64,000 bases of DNA from Chitinophagaceae bacterium. Its GTDB lineage: Bacteria > Bacteroidota > Bacteroidia > Chitinophagales > Chitinophagaceae. The stretch's first letter is position 1, and each line of letters opens with the position of its first letter. Below are positions 1 through 8,900 of the stretch, one piece after another. The stretch spans positions 1 to 64,000 of the forward strand of contig JAEUVJ010000030.1 in assembly GCA_016787085.1 (NCBI GenBank), written 5' to 3'. The notes beneath the pieces were generated by a model. That model did not search any database and was not told where the DNA came from. It saw only the letters and a program-made list of their open reading frames with translations. Both the position numbers and the translations under genes were made by a program.

Positions 1-28
1 GTCTTACGAATTAACCAGGTCCGTACCC

Positions 29-487
29 ATGACAAATGAAGTCCACGAATTTTACATGTTCAGCGGGCAGGACGAAGACGCTTTTAATTCAGAAAATGGC
101 AGCACCTGCTTTCCCCTTTACACCTGTGCCGGCCAGGTAATAGCTACACTGACTTCCGCGGTACAGGGAGGCGGACATACCCTCATCAATGATGTGTATG
201 CCGATCTGTATGTATGCACGCATAAGGAAACGCTGACAGAAATACTTACCCGTCTCTGCAGCGCCGTTATGATGATCAGCGCCGGTAGTATCATTCATAT
301 ATCTGCCAAATCCATTGGTAACATTACCCTGATACATTTTAAAGGAGATCATGTGCTGTTCAGCAGGGAATTGACCCATAGGCTGCAACAAACAGAAGCC
401 CTGGTGGAAAGACTGGGCGGTTGTATTACCGTCAGCAATAGCCGCCAATACGGAATTGACCTGGCTTTTACTTTTGTCAATCATTAA
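29..487 (+). CDS. Conserved hypothetical protein, possible degenerate GHKL/HATPase-like fold
   Basis: A 152-residue soluble protein with no signal peptide or membrane segment. The C-terminal half (about residues 60-150) reads like a shrunken histidine-kinase ATPase domain: a helix with LTEILTRLCSAV, a strand with IIHISAK, and an end LGGCITVSNS followed by GIDLAFTFV, which resembles the last strands of GHKL domains. The ATP-binding N, G1 and G2 boxes are not convincing, so ATP binding is doubtful. ATG at 29 is the first start after the window edge. The next gene is 370 bases away, so this looks monocistronic. The fold assignment is inference from pattern alone. Confidence 0.55.
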   Translation: MTNEVHEFYMFSGQDEDAFNSENGSTCFPLYTCAGQVIATLTSAVQGGGHTLINDVYADLYVCTHKETLTEILTRLCSAVMMISAGSIIHISAKSIGNITLIHFKGDHVLFSRELTHRLQQTEALVERLGGCITVSNSRQYGIDLAFTFVNH

Positions 488-854
488 TAAGGAACCCCAT
501 TTTCTTCCTTTCTGATACGAACCCGCGCAAAACCATATTGCTGTCAACACTCACATTATTCACTGGCTCTATGGTGGCTTTATCCATGCCTTAAAGGGGG
601 CTTTGCCTGCCTTTAAGCTGCCCGGCAGAAGCGGTTAAAACGGCTGAATTGTACAAAGCCGAATGATCTTTCCATTGACGGCTTAAGCGGCATAAACGGC
701 CAGTTGATTTTCAGCCGTATCACCTGTTATCTATTCTTGTATTGCAATTGCACATCATGCCAGCATCAAGCTAGCTGAGGCAAACATGATGAAAAGGTTT
801 GTACAGGATGTACCTCTTAAACATGCTGATCATTTCAACTTAACAAACAAGAAA

Positions 855-1610
855 ATGGCAAAGCAAAAAGGAATCATTCCCTTGCAGGGAACGATCGGCA
901 ATATCACGTTCTTCAAATCGAAGGACGGCTATATGGCCAGAGAAAAGGGAAGTTTAGATGCGCAACGTATTGCCAATGACCCGGCCTTTCAGCGCACCCG
1001 TGAGAACGGAGCTGAGTTTGGCAGAGCAGGCAAAGCGGGGAAGGTGTTGCGTAATGCGCTTCGTGCATTGCTGCAGAACAGCAGCGACAGCCGGATGATC
1101 GCCCGGCTGACCAAGGAAATGGTAAAGGTGATACAGGCAGATGCCGTAAACCCAAGAGGGATGCGGAATGTGATTGAGGGAGAAGCGGAACTGCTTACCG
1201 GTTTTGAGTTCAATGCGAACAGCAAACTCGGGACTACACTGTATGCACCTTTCACTGCTACGATCAACCGTGTAACCGGCGAGCTGACGGTAAACCTTGC
1301 GGCCTTTATACCTGCCAACATGGTAGCGGCTCCTTCCGGGGCTACGCATTTCAAGATCACTTCTGCGGGAGCGGAAATTGATTTTGAAAATGAAACGTAC
1401 ACGGCACAGATGAACAGTACTGCAGAATTGCCGTGGAATGCGACAGCGACCGCTGTCATCAACCTGGTGAATGCGGTGACTACTAACAGTACAAAGCCTT
1501 TGTTTCTCATTGCCGGGATCGAGTTTTTCCAGCAGGTGAACGGGGCGATGTATTCGCTGAAGAACGGAGCGTTCAATGCGCTGGCTATTGTGAGTGTAAG
1601 CGGAGAGTAA
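855..1610 (+). CDS. Conserved Bacteroidota hypothetical protein (about 251 aa)
   Basis: The frame is open from an ATG at 786, but the conserved-looking N-terminus MAKQKGIIPLQGTIGNITFF begins at 855, so I prefer that start; the 23 extra residues look non-conserved. Residues 1-90 are basic and helical (REKGSLDAQRI, FGRAGKAGKVLRNALRALL). The rest is beta-rich and hydrophilic without signal peptide or membrane segment. I do not recognise a function. A strong hairpin terminator follows directly, then a 62-residue membrane protein gene. Such small proteins recur in this phylum as lineage-specific families. Confidence 0.6.
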   Translation: MAKQKGIIPLQGTIGNITFFKSKDGYMAREKGSLDAQRIANDPAFQRTRENGAEFGRAGKAGKVLRNALRALLQNSSDSRMIARLTKEMVKVIQADAVNPRGMRNVIEGEAELLTGFEFNANSKLGTTLYAPFTATINRVTGELTVNLAAFIPANMVAAPSGATHFKITSAGAEIDFENETYTAQMNSTAELPWNATATAVINLVNAVTTNSTKPLFLIAGIEFFQQVNGAMYSLKNGAFNALAIVSVSGE

Positions 1611-1620
1611 GCCTCTCCGT

Positions 1621-1647
1621 ATCTCCCCCGGAAGGGGGAGATTTTTT
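1621..1647 (+). terminator. Intrinsic terminator after the 855-1610 gene
   Basis: Perfect 9-bp stem ATCTCCCCC / GGGGGAGAT around a GGAA loop, followed by a run of six T. It lies 11 bases after the stop codon. Confidence 0.8.
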
Positions 1648-1670
1648 CATCATCTTTAAATTATGAGGTT

Positions 1671-1859
1671 ATGAATGGAAGTGCCCAGACAAAGACCACT
1701 ACTCTTGGAGGTACAGCGACGATACTGATGGCAAATATCAACAGCGGAGATGTTGTGAAAACGATGGTGCTGGCTGCGATAGGAGCTGCGGTGAGTTTTG
1801 GGATGTCGCATGTGTTGAAGTGGGTGGTGAAACGATGGAGGCCCCCTAAATCCCCCTGA
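1671..1859 (+). CDS. Small single-TM hypothetical protein, 3' end made of repeat DNA
   Basis: 62 residues with one predicted membrane helix (VVKTMVLAAIGAAVSFGMSHVL, about residues 28-49) followed by a basic tail. The last residues, RPPKSP, are encoded by a dispersed GC-rich repeat, and the TGA stop at 1857-1859 forms the loop of that repeat's hairpin. The native C-terminus may therefore have been replaced. A small membrane peptide such as a holin-like or regulatory protein is possible, but nothing shows function. Short length keeps confidence low. Confidence 0.4.
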   Translation: MNGSAQTKTTTLGGTATILMANINSGDVVKTMVLAAIGAAVSFGMSHVLKWVVKRWRPPKSP

Positions 1860-1866
1860 GGGGGAC
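1840..1866 (+). repeat. Dispersed GC-rich hairpin repeat (CCCCCTAAATCCCCC type)
   Basis: GGCCCCCTAAATCCCCC followed by TGA and GGGGGAC. It forms a TCCCCC/GGGGGA stem. A related element sits inside the fecR-type gene at 30067-30097. Such elements are scattered in Bacteroidota genomes, usually between genes. Confidence 0.6.
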
Positions 1867-1873
1867 TTGTTCG

Positions 1874-1900
1874 AACCCCGCCGGAAGGCGGGGTTTTTTT
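1874..1900 (+). terminator. Intrinsic terminator
   Basis: AACCCCGCC / GGCGGGGTT stem around GGAA, followed by seven T. It terminates the 1671-1859 gene. Confidence 0.8.
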
Positions 1901-1903
1901 AGA

Positions 1904-2118
1904 CCTCACCCCAACCCTCTCCAAAGGAGAGGGAGTATTGATGATCCCGTACTAAATGTGAACAGGTTGCTTTGCTTCGCTGTGCTCGCAATGAAGTCTT
2001 CGCTGCCTGCTGCGTTCCTCGTAGCGCAATGACGACAGCGAGTGGTCAATGGTGAGTGGTGAGTAGTGAGTGGGTTGCTCCCCCTTCACTTTGTTCAGGG
2101 TTGCAATGACGGTAACAT
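1904..2118. repeat. Composite of three dispersed repeat types
   Basis: A CCTCACCCCAACCCTCTCC hairpin element with its complement GGAGAGGGAG lies at 1904-1935. From 1968 there are GGTTGCTT...CGCAATGA modules repeated several times, then GAGTGGTCAATGGTGAGTGG-type tandem pentamer/hexamer DNA (about 2040-2075), then another GGTTGCTCCCCC...GCAATGACGG module. The same modules recur at 30225-30290, 30640-30743 and 30930-30970. No gene is visible here. Confidence 0.6.
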
Positions 2119-2125
2119 TAAGCTA

Positions 2126-2395
2126 TCAGAGGAAGTCTTTTACGTAATCTTCTTCGAGGCCGTAGAAGAAACAGAATTCTTTGACGGTGACAAACTGCTG
2201 TTTTGATTTGCCGAGGGCTTTACGGATGCGGTCAATGATGGAACGGGCGGTACGGCTGCTGCGGCCGGTGATATTCTCCACATCCTTCGGGTATATTACA
2301 ATGCGGGTCGGTATCTTCCTGGAGGCAGCCGGCATAGGGTAAGGCCTGCGGTTAACAGATTTGGTGATTGAAACAGTCTGAATTTTCAATACCAA
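2126..2395 (-). CDS. Small conserved putative DNA-binding protein
   Basis: 89 residues from a TTG start at 2395; an ATG at 2335 would give 69 residues and still contain the conserved part. The core reads RIVIYPKDVENITGRSSRT, followed by ARSIIDRIRKALGK and an ending FVTVKEFCFFYGLEEDYVKDFL. That is a compact all-helical pattern resembling a helix-turn-helix (RSSRTARSIIDRIR as recognition region). Similar short proteins are common in Chitinophagaceae, with unknown function. It is transcribed toward the repeats at 1.9-2.1 kb, and the Crp/Fnr gene lies just upstream on the same strand. Confidence 0.55.
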   Translation of the reverse strand: MVLKIQTVSITKSVNRRPYPMPAASRKIPTRIVIYPKDVENITGRSSRTARSIIDRIRKALGKSKQQFVTVKEFCFFYGLEEDYVKDFL

Positions 2396-2435
2396 ATTAA
2401 AAACGGGTCATAAGAAAGCCATTGACAGATGTCAA

Positions 2436-3002
2436 TTATTTCCGGCGGCTGCGGATACGGCTTAATGTCTCCACTGAAATACCGAGGTAAGATGCAATGT
2501 ATTTAGCCTGAACCCTCAGGATCAGTTCCGGGAAATTCTTTATCATCAGATTGTACCTGTCGGCTGCGCTTTTCATACGTATAAATGTCAATCGCTGCTC
2601 GCTCAGGAGGTAGGATTTGGTGGTGATGACCCGGCTGATGATATTGAACTCTGGAAAGTGATTGTATATATACTGCAACTCATCATAGCAGATAAAGTAT
2701 AACAGCGATGGTTCCAATGCCTGTATATACTCATAGCTTTCCCGCTGGAGGAAAAAGCTAGAGGCGGATACGATGATGTCGCCTTCCTTCAGGAATTTGG
2801 AACATACTTCCTGTCCACCTTCCATGTAATAGCAACGCAGTAAACCTTTCCGGATAAAATAAATATGACGGCTGACATGACCCGCCTCCAGGATGAATTC
2901 TTTTTTGTGTACGGTACGGGATTTCAGTTTTTCGTTCAGGTACTGCTGCAGGGAAGGGGAGAGGGAATGAATATTGTTTAACACCAACAACAATTCCTTC
3001 AT
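2436..3002 (-). CDS. Crp/Fnr-family transcriptional regulator
   Basis: 188 residues from the ATG at 3002; the frame extends upstream to 3101, but the family's start MKELL fits 3002. Residues 25-115 form a cyclic-nucleotide-binding beta-roll (KKEFILEAGHVSRHIYFIRKGLLRCYY, then EGDIIVSASSFF). A C-terminal helix-turn-helix follows (YIASYLGISVETLSRIRSRR). The classical phosphate-binding RxS motif of cAMP receptors is not evident, so the effector is unknown. The family acts as a DNA-binding activator or repressor, in this phylum often as a single-gene stress or redox responder. Confidence 0.85.
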   Translation of the reverse strand: MKELLLVLNNIHSLSPSLQQYLNEKLKSRTVHKKEFILEAGHVSRHIYFIRKGLLRCYYMEGGQEVCSKFLKEGDIIVSASSFFLQRESYEYIQALEPSLLYFICYDELQYIYNHFPEFNIISRVITTKSYLLSEQRLTFIRMKSAADRYNLMIKNFPELILRVQAKYIASYLGISVETLSRIRSRRK

Positions 3003-3181
3003 GGTATAAAGTTCGGCAAGAGGTTCGTCCAATACTATCCTATTACTATTGAAAACGGGAATAAAAGGATGGAAATCGGTTATTGCCACAGGAGGATACA
3101 ATCGTCAAAAAAGGGCAAATGTGAGACCAGGCGAGTAAGCTATTAAAAAATTTGCTACCTTTTATATCTAAAACTTTATCT

Positions 3182-3337
3182 ATGGCAACCAAAAGAACCA
3201 CCCACCGAAGCAGCAGCGGCAAAAAACTTTATGCGGTACGTGATGCCAAAGGCCGATTTGTTGATATTCAAACGTACGAAAGAGCACACCGGGCCGATCT
3301 GCGAAAGAAGAATACCAAAAACGATAAGAAGAAATAG
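3182..3337 (+). CDS. Small basic conserved protein (51 aa)
   Basis: The start ATG at 3182 is preferred over the upstream in-frame codon because the sequence MATKRTTHRSSSGKKLYAVR begins there. It is very Lys/Arg rich, has no Cys, and ends NTKNDKKK. The phrase KLYAVRDAKGRFVDIQTYERAH looks conserved in Bacteroidota small proteins. Nucleic-acid binding is plausible from charge alone; no function is known to me. Confidence 0.5.
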   Translation: MATKRTTHRSSSGKKLYAVRDAKGRFVDIQTYERAHRADLRKKNTKNDKKK

Positions 3338-4011
3338 GCTAGCTGGAAAAAGCAAAGATTAAACGATATATGCTTTTGCAGGCCAACTGTTATTATAGCG
3401 CTGCGCAGCTAAGATTTCGTTTTATTTTGATAGTACACCGCATGGCGCCAATTAATAATTTTGAAAGTTTTTTTCGCAATTCCATTCAGTCAAAAGTTTG
3501 TTTTGAATTATACAAGCCTGTCTTCTGATGGAAGGCAAAGAACATGAATCAGTAAATGCCAGTAAGATAATCTATTACTTTGTCTGAGTAAGCGATATCA
3601 ACATATCATCTGTGGTCTAATTTGAACACAATAACGGCGCCGGTGGATATCAATCACAAAATCATGCTGACTGGAAATGCGCATCAGCAGGAAATAATCA
3701 TATTATTATTTGTTATTCTCTATTCAATTTTTATAGCAGCGATAAATAAGAGACCAGGTTCTATAAGTATTATAGCCCGGTAACACTAAGAGTAAACCAT
3801 GTAACCGTCATTTGACGGTGGGCAATTTCCAATATAAACCTTGATATTTGTCAAGGCAATTCAGCCGACTATTCTATGAAATAATCAACAGGATAAGGGC
3901 TTATTGGGCCGGTCTTATCCTTATTTACCTATTCTGCCTAACTTATTTATCTGATCATTTGTAAATAAAGGGCAACCTATCAAAAGGTTGCTGGTTGAAC
4001 CTATTAATTCT
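3338..4011. other. Gene-free AT-rich region before the LytTR gene
   Basis: About 670 bases without a credible gene. The only structure I see is the inverted-repeat motif at 3804-3822, described separately. Confidence 0.5.
3804..3822. promoter_or_regulatory. Inverted-repeat motif shared with the 25.8-kb direct-repeat array
   Basis: ACCGTCATTTGACGGTGGG. It contains the inverted repeat ACCGTCA-TT-TGACGGT and is identical over 19 bases to 25874-25892, the last unit of a three-unit direct repeat in front of another operon. It lies 190 bases upstream of a LytTR regulator gene, so it may be an (auto)regulatory site. That role is inference. Confidence 0.5.
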
Positions 4012-4389
4012 ATGCCTGATTTTTTATACGTGAAGTACCAGGGAAAGCATTGCCGTATCTTTTTAACGGAATTACAGTATCTCGAAGCTGAAAAAAGGTA
4101 TGTACGGTTAGTTACTGAAAATAAGACATTCCTGATCGAAAGCTCCCTGTATAAGATTGAAAGTCTTTTGCCATCTGACCAATTTTGCCGGATACATAAA
4201 TCGTATATCATTTCCCTGCAACATGCCGGACAGTTTGACGCAAATACGGTAACGGTTGCCAACAGGCCGCTACCAATCGGCAGACATTACCGCAGCATTC
4301 TGGAATCAAAAGTACTGGTTATAAACAGCCGGTTGTCGCTAACCGGGAAAGAGATCAATGACCTTTTCAATCCGCCGGCTGAGGACTAG
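4012..4389 (+). CDS. Stand-alone LytTR DNA-binding domain protein
   Basis: 125 residues from the ATG at 4012; the frame is open to about 3970 with non-ATG starts. Almost the whole protein is a LytTR domain: FLYVKYQGKHCRIFLTELQYLEAEKRYVRL, then IESSLYKIESLLP, FCRIHKSYIISLQ, and NRPLPIGRHYRSIL. No receiver domain is present. The residues just before the chosen start (LLVEPI) resemble the end of a receiver domain (LLKPI), so it may derive from a truncated two-component regulator. The family binds imperfect direct repeats two helical turns apart; exactly such repeats lie 28 bases after its stop codon. Confidence 0.85.
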   Translation: MPDFLYVKYQGKHCRIFLTELQYLEAEKRYVRLVTENKTFLIESSLYKIESLLPSDQFCRIHKSYIISLQHAGQFDANTVTVANRPLPIGRHYRSILESKVLVINSRLSLTGKEINDLFNPPAED

Positions 4390-4416
4390 AATCAGTATTT
4401 TTACTAAATCTCAAAT

Positions 4417-4472
4417 GTCGTTCGTTACATTGTTTTGGTCGTTTGTTACACCAAATCGGTCGTTTGTTACAT
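4417..4472 (+). promoter_or_regulatory. Three 21-bp-phased direct repeats, putative LytTR operator
   Basis: GTCGTTCGTTACAT at 4417, GTCGTTTGTTACA at 4438 and GTCGTTTGTTACAT at 4459: three near-identical 13-14-base units at a spacing of exactly 21 bases. The array lies between the LytTR gene and the first gene of the RHS locus (66 bases before its start). LytTR regulators such as AgrA and ComE are known to bind direct repeats with about this spacing. Its use by the neighbouring LytTR protein is inference. Confidence 0.65.
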
Positions 4473-4537
4473 TTCTCCGGTTGATCATAAAAAGGTATTT
4501 CATTTCCCCATTACCTTGCCTTTTCTAAACCACTCCT

Positions 4538-5965
4538 TTGACTACTGCGAAAATTCTCCTCCTTATCTTCGTCCTCCATACAGGAACACTCACTTTTTCC
4601 CAGTCAACAATAGATTCATTGTTCGGCAAGCTTGATCCGCAGAAGTGGACGGCCGCTATCGAAAAGAAATCAGACCAGCTTGCCGAAAAGATCATTGCCA
4701 AATCAGAAAAGACCTTGTCCAGGCTGCAGCGGCAGGAAGAGAAGCTGTATAAGCGAATGCTGAAAACAAAAGACTCGCTACAAGCCAAAGCATCATTGGA
4801 AGAAGCCAGGACAAAATATCAGGCGCTCCGGAATAATCTGAGGAACCCGGCAATAGCAAACAGCGCCGGTCAATACATTCCAAAAATAGATACACTTTCC
4901 ACTGCACTGAAGTTCCTTGACCAGCATGGCATGACCGGAAACATTAAGAATGTACTCGCCAAAACAGAGTTGCTGAAGGACAAGTTCCAGCAGGCCGAAG
5001 AAATCAAACGATTCATCCGGGAACGAAAGCAACAACTCAATGAGCAATTAAATCAATTAGGCCTTACCAGGCAATTAAAGCATTTCAACAAGGAACTGTA
5101 TTACTACTCTCAGCAAATAAATGAATACAAAGAACTGCTGAAAGATTCTAAGAAAGCTGAACGAAAGGCTCTTGAACTACTAAGCAAAACGAATCTGTTC
5201 AAAGATTTTATGCGGAAGAACAGCATGTTAGCTTCTCTGTTCAGAATCCCCAGTGATCCCAATGACCCTGCTGCACAAGCCAACCTTGCCGGTTTGCAGA
5301 CAAGGGCACAAGTGAATAATCTCATTCAGCAACAGATTGCTGCGGGTGGCCCCAGTGCACAGGCGCAGTTCCGGCAAAATATACAGGAGGCACAGGGCAA
5401 GCTGAATGAGCTAAAAGATAAAGTACTGAAACATGGCGGTGGAAGTAGCGATGCGGAGATGCCTGAAGGTTTTAAGCCTAATAATCAAAAGACAAAAAAT
5501 TTCTGGCAGCGATTAGAGTATGGTACCAATGTGCAGACACAAAAGGCGACCAATTTCTTCCCTGTAACAAGCGACATAGGGCTGTCAATTGGATATAAAC
5601 TGAATGACAAAAGCATTATCGGTGTCGGGGCCAGTTATAAAATGGGATTGGGTACCGGTTGGAACAACCTTCAGTTAACTAACCAGGGTGTTGGGCTCAG
5701 GAGTTTTATTGATTGGAAGATAAAGGGCAGCTTCTGGATCAGCGGGGGGTATGAGCAGAATTTTAGAACGGCGTTCAGTGATTTTGATCAGTTAAGAAAC
5801 TTCAGTTCGTGGCAAACGAGTGGTTTGATTGGATTAAGCAAGGTGGTATCACTCAAGACAAAGTTTTTTAAGAAAACGAAGGTGCAGTTGCTGTGGGATT
5901 TTTTGAGTTATGAGCAGGTGCCGAGGACGCAGCCGGTGGTATTTCGTATAGGATACAATTTTTAA
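4538..5965 (+). CDS. Secreted coiled-coil protein with C-terminal outer-membrane barrel-like domain
   Basis: 475 residues. TTG at 4538 is the only possible start: an in-frame TAA lies at 4526-4528, and the first residues (AKILLLIFVLHTGTLTFSQ) form a signal peptide. Residues 30-200 are long charged helices, likely coiled coil, and about 230-310 is a Q/A-rich linker. The last 130 residues alternate in beta-barrel fashion (IGLSIGYKLNDKSIIGVGASYKM, then FWISGGYEQNF) and end with the outer-membrane-type terminus FRIGYNF. It is followed 9 bases later by the YD-repeat gene, so it probably belongs to the RHS operon and may anchor or export its products. Function is not established. Confidence 0.7.
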   Translation: MTTAKILLLIFVLHTGTLTFSQSTIDSLFGKLDPQKWTAAIEKKSDQLAEKIIAKSEKTLSRLQRQEEKLYKRMLKTKDSLQAKASLEEARTKYQALRNNLRNPAIANSAGQYIPKIDTLSTALKFLDQHGMTGNIKNVLAKTELLKDKFQQAEEIKRFIRERKQQLNEQLNQLGLTRQLKHFNKELYYYSQQINEYKELLKDSKKAERKALELLSKTNLFKDFMRKNSMLASLFRIPSDPNDPAAQANLAGLQTRAQVNNLIQQQIAAGGPSAQAQFRQNIQEAQGKLNELKDKVLKHGGGSSDAEMPEGFKPNNQKTKNFWQRLEYGTNVQTQKATNFFPVTSDIGLSIGYKLNDKSIIGVGASYKMGLGTGWNNLQLTNQGVGLRSFIDWKIKGSFWISGGYEQNFRTAFSDFDQLRNFSSWQTSGLIGLSKVVSLKTKFFKKTKVQLLWDFLSYEQVPRTQPVVFRIGYNF

Positions 5966-5974
5966 TATGTTCTT

Positions 5975-8900
5975 ATGATGAAAAAGAGTTTCATTTTATT
6001 AAGCGGGATGATCTCGTTTATTGCAGCGTTTGGTCAGAGTGGGGAAGCTCCGAATTATGCTAATTCGGCCTTACTTCCCCCGGGATCGGCACAGGCCAGC
6101 AAGTTGGGAAGTGACATCAATATTTTTACCGGGCAACCCAATCTGTCTGTTCCGATATACAGCTATAAGAGTAACAGCGGGCTTTCCTTAAATATTTCAT
6201 TGGACTATACAGGAGGCGGAGGTATCCAGGTCAGTGAAAGCCCTTCTTATACAGGACTGGGATGGTACCTGAGTTCAGGCGGTGTTATTACCCGTACCGT
6301 AAAAGGAATGCCGGATGATATGGCGACTTATGGCTTCCTGTATGCAGGGGCAATTCCAGCCGACTTCAGGAGCAACGGAAGCAAATATTATTATGACAGC
6401 CTGGATTCACAGCAGGATGTGTTCAGTTTTAATTTTCCGGGCCATTCGGGTAGGTTTTTCATTGGTAAGAACGGGCAGATTGCAGTAGCGCCTTTGGCCA
6501 AAATCAAGGTCATCCCTTCTTACCATACCGATCAAACGCTTAAATCGTTTCGGGTGGTCACGGAAGATGGAGTAAAGTATGATTTCGATTTTAAAGAGTC
6601 CACCAATATTGATATTTATAATCCCTATACTTATACACATGCTCCTTTCGGCTACTATAATGTATCTCATGGAACTGCATGGTATCTGTCAAGGATTGTT
6701 TCAGCGTTTAATACGGACACAATAAAATTCAGCTACGAAACGAGATCGGTGAATTACACATGGCAGGCTCCGCAAGTAACTTTTGTGAATAATGCCAATG
6801 GCTCCAGGAAGACACCGGTGTTTAATGTCGGGGGGACAAGCAGTAATTTATATAAACCATTGGCCGTTGAATTCCCGGATAAAACGACAGTGTCGTTTAT
6901 CTATAGTAATGATTACCTGTATGACGATGAAGATTATGCTTTGGCTAAAATAAAGATCAGTGATACTGCTTTCCGGTTTGGGTATAATCTGAATTATCAG
7001 GTGAGTTATGTCTCTGGGCATGATAATGTTCGCTCCGGATCCTATCCGGTCTACGACTCGACAAGACTTTTATTAAAGTCCATCACGCCATATACTAAGC
7101 GACAGGTATCTGAAAGCTATTACTTTGACTATAATTATCCCTTGTTCCCAAGGTTAGGGGCTTACGATGATACCATTCACAACCAGAAAGATCATTGGGG
7201 GTTTATGAATAGCAGACCCAATGGGGATACATCCATACCCCAGGTAAACGGTTATTCCTGGGGCGCTAACCGGAATCCGGCAGGTTCCGCAATCGCCAAC
7301 TCCCTTTACAGGGTCTATCTTCCAACCGGTGGTTATACCACTTACCAGTACGAGTTAAACACACATTACCCCTATATCAAACAGAACAATTCTGTTACGA
7401 TAGCTCCGGCTACCAATTCACAAAATACCGTTTCATTCAACCAGGTGTATAATCCGAAACACCAACTGATATTTCTTTTGGACAAATCCGTATCAAGGAC
7501 AGGCAGTGCCCCCATCAGCGGATCAGGCAGCCTGAATGTATATATTAAAAATACCAGCGGAACGGTCACGTACCGGTCAACAGCGATTTCGCTTTATGAC
7601 CTGTTTTACCAGGGTATAAAAACATGGACATTCAATCTTCCTGACGGGAGCTACCGGCTGGAAACATCGCTTGCAGGTGGGACATCAATCACAGGAAGTT
7701 TCCCTGTTGACATCAAATGGGAAAATAAAGCGACTGACACGACGCAACTGTATAATTATTCCGGGGGTATCCGGATCAAATCCATTTCACGGTACGCAGA
7801 TATTAATGACGAGTACGAAGCTTCATTTGAGGAATACAACTATGTTACCGAAAACGGCCGCAGTTCCGGTTTTCTCGGAGATATTCCGCTTTATGATTAT
7901 CCTTACCGGGAGGTTGTAATTACAGGTACATGGCCTTTTCAGCAAACTACCACTACCGATTATACCGTCGTCACTAGCCAACCTGTTGCTCCCATGGATT
8001 ACACACAGGGAAGCCCAGTTGGTTACAACAGGGTGGAAGTTTCCACAAAATCCACAGCAGGAAATCTGGGGAAAACAGTATATGAGTTTACCGGGTTAGC
8101 CGATGTTAACAGCAATGTATTTACGGTTGCTTTTCCGTACATACCATATGATCTCCGGCATTGGGGAATCGGAATGCCCAAACGAATCTCCGTATATGAT
8201 AGTTCCGGAATATTGGTACAGCGTACAGTGAATACTTACCAGTATGACAGTATCGAATACAATAACGACAATTTCAAATCCTTGAAATTAGGTCATTCAC
8301 AGACTACTTATCATGGCGACCCGAATAGTGGCTCTACGCCTAAAACAAAAACCTTTATCGGCGAAAATTTTTACCCCGGCAACGGCAGGGCTTATCTGAC
8401 ATACACTACAGACAGTCTTTTTCAAAGTAATGGAACGATCAATGCCCGGTGGCAACAGATGGAGTATGATACCAACTACAATGTCACCAAAGTAATTACC
8501 AGCTATGACCGTACCCGCGGGTTACAAGCGGAACAGCGCATGTATTATCCGTACAACTATACCGTAGGCGGTACAGTGGGAAAATTAAGGGATAGCGCTA
8601 TTATCACCATTCCGGTAGCCACTGAAACCTGGATCACGGGTGATGGCAACCCAAGAATAACCGGCGGCGCTGTCACTACCTATAAGCAGATTGCTTCAGG
8701 GTCTATAAAGCCCGACAGCATTTATTCATTTGAGTCCAATAAACCCGTGGCGCAGGCTACTATTACTGTATTTGACCCGGCAAAGCTGAACCGTAACCCC
8801 ACTTACTTTAAAGCGCAGAACCATTTTGTCAGCTATGACGCTAAAGGCAATCTTTCGGAAGCTAAAAACATAGTAACAGGGCAAAGCAGTTCGGTAATTA

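Noticed and set aside
1840..2118. An insertion sequence around the repeat cluster
   Set aside because: No transposase frame, no terminal inverted repeats; the DNA consists of short dispersed repeats.
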